Source: a virus
Direction: 5' to 3' (one strand)
IMG/VR virus record: IMGVR_UViG_3300027881_000100
Coordinates: 1-21,565 of that record
Length of the DNA stretch: 21,565 nt
Part shown: piece by piece, positions 19,618 to 21,565 of the stretch
Position numbering within the stretch: position 1 is the first letter of the stretch
Layout: every line of letters starts with the position of its first letter
The notes under the pieces: generated by a model
Database searches by the model: none
What the model saw: the letters and a program-made list of their open reading frames with translations, nothing else
What the model was told of the DNA's origin: nothing
Made by a program: the position numbers and the translations under genes

Positions 19618-21201
19618 ATGGCACAATTAGACCTAGAGTTAATCAAAAAAGCGCATACTAAAGTCAAGTATACGCCCGAAATGGCGGACGAACTTATGCG
19701 TTGTACTGATCCTGATAAGGGTCCGATGTACTTTATGGAAAACTTTATGATGATCCAACATCCAACTAAGGGTCGTATAAAGTTTAAGCCGTATGACTAT
19801 CAAAGAGAATTGTGTCAAGTATATAACGATCATAGATACTCTATTGCAATGATTGGTCGCCAGTTAGGCAAGACCACACTAGCAGCAGGCTACCTACTTT
19901 GGTACGCAATGTTTATACCTGACTCAACAATCCTAGTAGCAGCACACAAACGCGACGGTGCAACAGAAATTATGCAACGTATTCGTTTTTGTTATGAAGA
20001 ATTGCCCGATCATATTCGTGCAGGTGTTGCTGAGTACAACAAACAAAGCCTAACATTTGACAATGGCTCACGTATCATCTCACAAGCAACGACACCAACT
20101 ACAGGTCGTGGTCTTGCTCTATCACTTGTGTACTTGGATGAGTTTGCATTCGTTTCACCAAACGTAGCAAGGGAATTCTGGACTGCTATTTCACCAACAC
20201 TATCAACAGGTGGTAAATGTATTATTACTTCTACGCCTAACGTTGATGATGACCAGTTTGCACAAATTTGGTTCGAGTCTCAGAACAAACTTGACGAGTT
20301 TGGTAACGAACGTGAGAGTGGCGAGGGCGCTAATGGGTTCTGCGGCTACCACGCTACATGGGAAGCACATCCTGATAGAGATGAAGAGTGGGCAAGACAA
20401 GAACGTGCTAAGACAAGCGACGATCAGTTCAAACGTGAGCATGAATGTCAGTTTATCTCTTTCCAAGAGACACTTATCAACTCTGCGAAGCTTGCATTCC
20501 TTAGCGAGAACGGAATGATACCAAGTCGCAAGACAGGACAAGTACGCTGGTACGATAAAATCCGAGATGGCAAATCTTATTGTGTTGCACTAGATCCTAG
20601 TATGGGTACTGGTGGCGATAATGCTGCTATACAAATATTGCAGCTACCTGAAATGAGACAAATCGGAGAATGGCAACACAACCACAGTATTGTTGAAGAA
20701 CAAGTAAAAATTCTTCGAGGTATATTGATGGAAATAGAGCATCACGCACCTAAGTCTGACATTTATTGGACTGTAGAGAACAATACAATGGGTGAAGCGG
20801 CCCTTGTTGTTATACGTGACACTGGTGAAGACAGATTCCCAGGCACGTTCATGCATGACCCTAACCGACACCTTGGCCCTAAGAAGCGTAAGGGTTACAA
20901 CACAACTCATCGCACTAAGCTTGAGGCGTGTGCTAAGTTTAAGGGTCTAGTTGAAAACGAGAAGCTTGAGATACGCAGTCGCAACCTTATTCACGAACTC
21001 AAATACTTTATTTCTAAAGGCAACACATTTGAGGCAGCTATTGGTGAATCTGATGATCTAGTTATGTCTATGCTACTCAATGTACGCATGGCACAGCATA
21101 TTGCACAATGGGATGGTGACCTTGAAGGGCACATGAACAGTGGTGTAGCTGGTAAATTTGAAGAGGCTATTGAGGAGCCTCTCCCAATGCTCTTACTTTA
21201 A
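19618..21201 (+). CDS. 17: terminase large subunit, T4 gp17-type (527 aa)
   Basis: The ATP-driven DNA packaging motor and headful nuclease, docked on the portal. ATPase: Walker A GRQLGKTT at 80-87 (K85), Walker B LVYLDE with D174-E175 and the coupling motif ITSTPN (about 200-205). Nuclease (RNase-H fold): D326 (ALDPSMGTGGD), E387 (TVENN) and D479/D480 (GESDDLVMS) give the metal triad. It is shorter than T4 gp17 (610 aa), mainly at both ends. The start has no Shine-Dalgarno but sits 5 nt behind a late box. All catalytic residues look intact. Transcription is isolated from upstream by a hairpin terminator. Confidence 0.95.
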   Translation: MAQLDLELIKKAHTKVKYTPEMADELMRCTDPDKGPMYFMENFMMIQHPTKGRIKFKPYDYQRELCQVYNDHRYSIAMIGRQLGKTTLAAGYLLWYAMFIPDSTILVAAHKRDGATEIMQRIRFCYEELPDHIRAGVAEYNKQSLTFDNGSRIISQATTPTTGRGLALSLVYLDEFAFVSPNVAREFWTAISPTLSTGGKCIITSTPNVDDDQFAQIWFESQNKLDEFGNERESGEGANGFCGYHATWEAHPDRDEEWARQERAKTSDDQFKREHECQFISFQETLINSAKLAFLSENGMIPSRKTGQVRWYDKIRDGKSYCVALDPSMGTGGDNAAIQILQLPEMRQIGEWQHNHSIVEEQVKILRGILMEIEHHAPKSDIYWTVENNTMGEAALVVIRDTGEDRFPGTFMHDPNRHLGPKKRKGYNTTHRTKLEACAKFKGLVENEKLEIRSRNLIHELKYFISKGNTFEAAIGESDDLVMSMLLNVRMAQHIAQWDGDLEGHMNSGVAGKFEEAIEEPLPMLLL

Positions 21202-21210
21202 TTACTTTTA

Positions 21211-21218
21211 GATAAATA
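21211..21218 (+). promoter_or_regulatory. late promoter box GATAAATA
   Basis: TTTAGATAAATACT (21207-21220), 18 nt upstream of the ATG at 21237. AGGAG at 21227-21231 lies between them. Confidence 0.8.
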
Positions 21219-21236
21219 CTGCTATTAGGAGTATTT

Positions 21237-21565
21237 ATGATAAACTACGATAAAGTAGCAGAGAAAATTTTTGCAATCATCAAGGGCTTTGGGTATGATC
21301 TATCCTTGTTCACTATTGATGGCATGGACACATCTATTCCATCAGATGGTCGACGCTTTTACGTAAAGAAGCCGAACTTCATGGTAACACTCGATGAAGA
21401 AACCGACGAAATCAAAATAAATAAAAATAGCCGCGTTACCCTTGAGGAAATCGAGAGCGTAATGAAGCAGCTAAAGAACCTAGCCAAGCAGAACTTACTT
21501 AATACTCAAGTCAAAGTGTTCGGCAAGGAAATCACTCCTAAAGATTTCGCATATCAAGCCAAAAA
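21237..21565 (+). CDS. unknown late protein, N-terminal part (3' partial)
   Basis: An open frame of 109 residues runs off the right edge. It starts MINYDKVAEKIFAIIKGFGY, with AGGAG at 6 nt spacing (21227-21231) behind a strong late box. The visible part reads as helix, then beta strands (FYVKKPNFMVTLDEETDEIKI), then a helix (LEEIESVMKQLKNLAKQNLL), then QVKVFGKEITPKDFAYQAKK. I recall similar N termini (a beta stretch with 'DEE..EI.i', then 'FGK.i.PKDfayQ') in long unnamed proteins of marine T4-like phages near the terminase and structural genes. The function is unknown and most of the gene is outside the window. Confidence 0.75.
   Translation, partial: MINYDKVAEKIFAIIKGFGYDLSLFTIDGMDTSIPSDGRRFYVKKPNFMVTLDEETDEIKINKNSRVTLEEIESVMKQLKNLAKQNLLNTQVKVFGKEITPKDFAYQAK

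Noticed and set aside
16581-19624. Long antisense open frames opposite the giant gene (for example 16581-17102, 18139-18528)
   Set aside because: They are mirror frames of GAA/GAT-rich codons (Ser/Phe-rich translations), without ribosome sites or promoters.
21416-21423. AATAAATA in the last partial gene
   Set aside because: It is inside coding sequence (IKINKN) with no downstream start codon, so probably due to A/T-rich codons.

Overview
The window is a stretch of the genome of a T4-type myovirus (contractile-tailed Caudoviricetes), moderately AT-rich and densely packed. It probably infects a Gram-negative bacterium and resembles marine T4-like phages. The call rests on a recognisable set of T4-family proteins: large terminase (gp17), small terminase (gp16), head-completion protein gp4, a gp13-like neck protein, tail sheath gp18, tail tube gp19 and the gp1-type dNMP kinase. 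It also rests on late-promoter boxes of the T4 type, here GATAAATA or GCTAAATA instead of TATAAATA. Two lipoproteins with lipoboxes and three near-perfect sigma-70 promoters fit a Gram-negative host. The host cannot be named from the sequence. No tRNA, rRNA, CRISPR, integrase or insertion sequence was seen.

Layout. 1-1763: tightly coupled small plus-strand genes of unknown function, including one small membrane protein with a poly-serine tail. 1764-2942: an early-type transcription unit (TTGACA-N17-TATACT) with one 374-residue conserved-looking protein. 2962-5303: seven small or medium unknown genes joined by ATGA or TAATG overlaps, starting just behind a late box. 5322-6129: two tandem lipoproteins, each with its own promoter signals. 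6176-7113: gp13-like neck protein and a 61-residue protein with a capsid-targeting-like N terminus. 7117-8618: two consensus sigma-70 promoters driving two unknown genes and the dNMP kinase. 8615-9268 (minus strand): a free-standing GIY-YIG homing-type endonuclease, convergent with the kinase. 9355-16352: late structural genes: sheath, tube, second tube-like protein, an unknown, gp4, gp16 and an unknown. 16342-19554: a very large acidic protein of 1070 residues with many CxxC zinc-knuckle-like clusters, lying between gp16 and gp17. 19618-21201: gp17. 21237-end: start of another gene, cut by the window edge.

The genes cover virion building: gp16/gp17 package DNA, gp4 and the gp13-like protein finish and seal the head, and gp18/gp19 form the contractile tail. 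Late boxes precede the structural operons, while sigma-70 promoters mark inserted early cassettes. The strongest new observations are (i) late boxes placed exactly 5 nt (or 8 nt) before a start codon with no Shine-Dalgarno, which predicts leaderless or nearly leaderless mRNAs for gp16, gp17, the gene at 2962 and the endonuclease; (ii) the 1070-residue mosaic zinc-knuckle protein splitting the terminase pair; (iii) (L/I)xE-type N termini that look like capsid-targeting signals; and (iv) a face-to-face pair of late promoters in a 12-bp inverted repeat between the endonuclease and the sheath gene.
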